A DNA stretch of 5,228 nucleotides. Origin: Alcaligenaceae bacterium (GTDB lineage Bacteria > Pseudomonadota > Gammaproteobacteria > Burkholderiales > Burkholderiaceae_B). Positions 5,223 through 5,228 of the stretch are shown piece after piece (the stretch's first letter is position 1; every line of letters starts with the position of its first letter). A model generated the notes under the pieces. The model had not been told where the DNA came from and made no database searches. It worked only from the letters and a program-made list of their open reading frames with translations. The position numbers and the translations under genes were made by a program. The DNA is taken from assembly GCA_012512545.1 (NCBI GenBank), contig JAAZDZ010000114.1:1-5228 (forward strand). Reading direction: 5' to 3'.

Positions 5223-5228
5223 ACGCCG

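Noticed and set aside
1..5228. CRISPR arrays, tRNA or rRNA genes, toxin-antitoxin pairs, phage defence genes
   Set aside because: No regularly spaced repeats, tRNA cloverleaf, rRNA segments or small paired genes were found by reading; the coding space is filled by the genes listed.

Overview
The window reads as an ordinary chromosomal stretch of a moderately GC-rich betaproteobacterium. Order Burkholderiales is likely and family Alcaligenaceae is my best guess, from the style of the CoA-transferase and TonB-receptor proteins. The genus cannot be fixed from the sequence alone. All recognisable genes lie on the + strand; the long minus-strand open frames are shadows of real genes.

Layout. (1) Positions 1-797 hold the end of a two-gene operon for a 3-oxoacid/succinyl-CoA transferase: the last 49 codons of subunit A, then complete subunit B. 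A strong intrinsic terminator follows at 819-857. (2) Positions 858-1082 are an AT-rich intergenic control region. It has a 19-bp Fur-box-like palindrome (943-961) and a leader with a small hairpin plus a terminator-like hairpin. (3) Positions 1083-3371 encode a complete 762-residue TonB-dependent outer-membrane receptor of the FepA/CirA/IrgA type, probably for a ferric (catecholate) siderophore. After it come a long perfect-arm hairpin and a classical terminator. (4) About 100 bp of further intergenic DNA includes a promoter-like TATACT box. (5) Positions 3575-5221 are a structurally intact insertion sequence of the IS3 family. It has near-perfect terminal inverted repeats, orfA, orfB with a full DDE(35)/K motif, and a textbook -1 programmed frameshift signal joining them. 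The window ends six or seven bases beyond the IS.

How the parts relate. The CoA transferase and the iron receptor are separate transcription units with unrelated roles (keto-acid catabolism and iron uptake), insulated by the terminator at 819-857. The receptor is probably repressed by Fur when iron is plentiful. The IS landed downstream of the receptor terminators, so it should not disturb the receptor. It may have separated an older promoter from a gene beyond the right edge, and it carries an exact TTGACA -35 box pointing outward at its right tip.

I see no previously undescribed system here. The best-supported non-obvious structure is the frameshift signal in the IS: an A7 slippery run, a 5-nt spacer and a 12-bp stem. 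The stem's loop holds the orfB ribosome binding site and start codon and the orfA stop.
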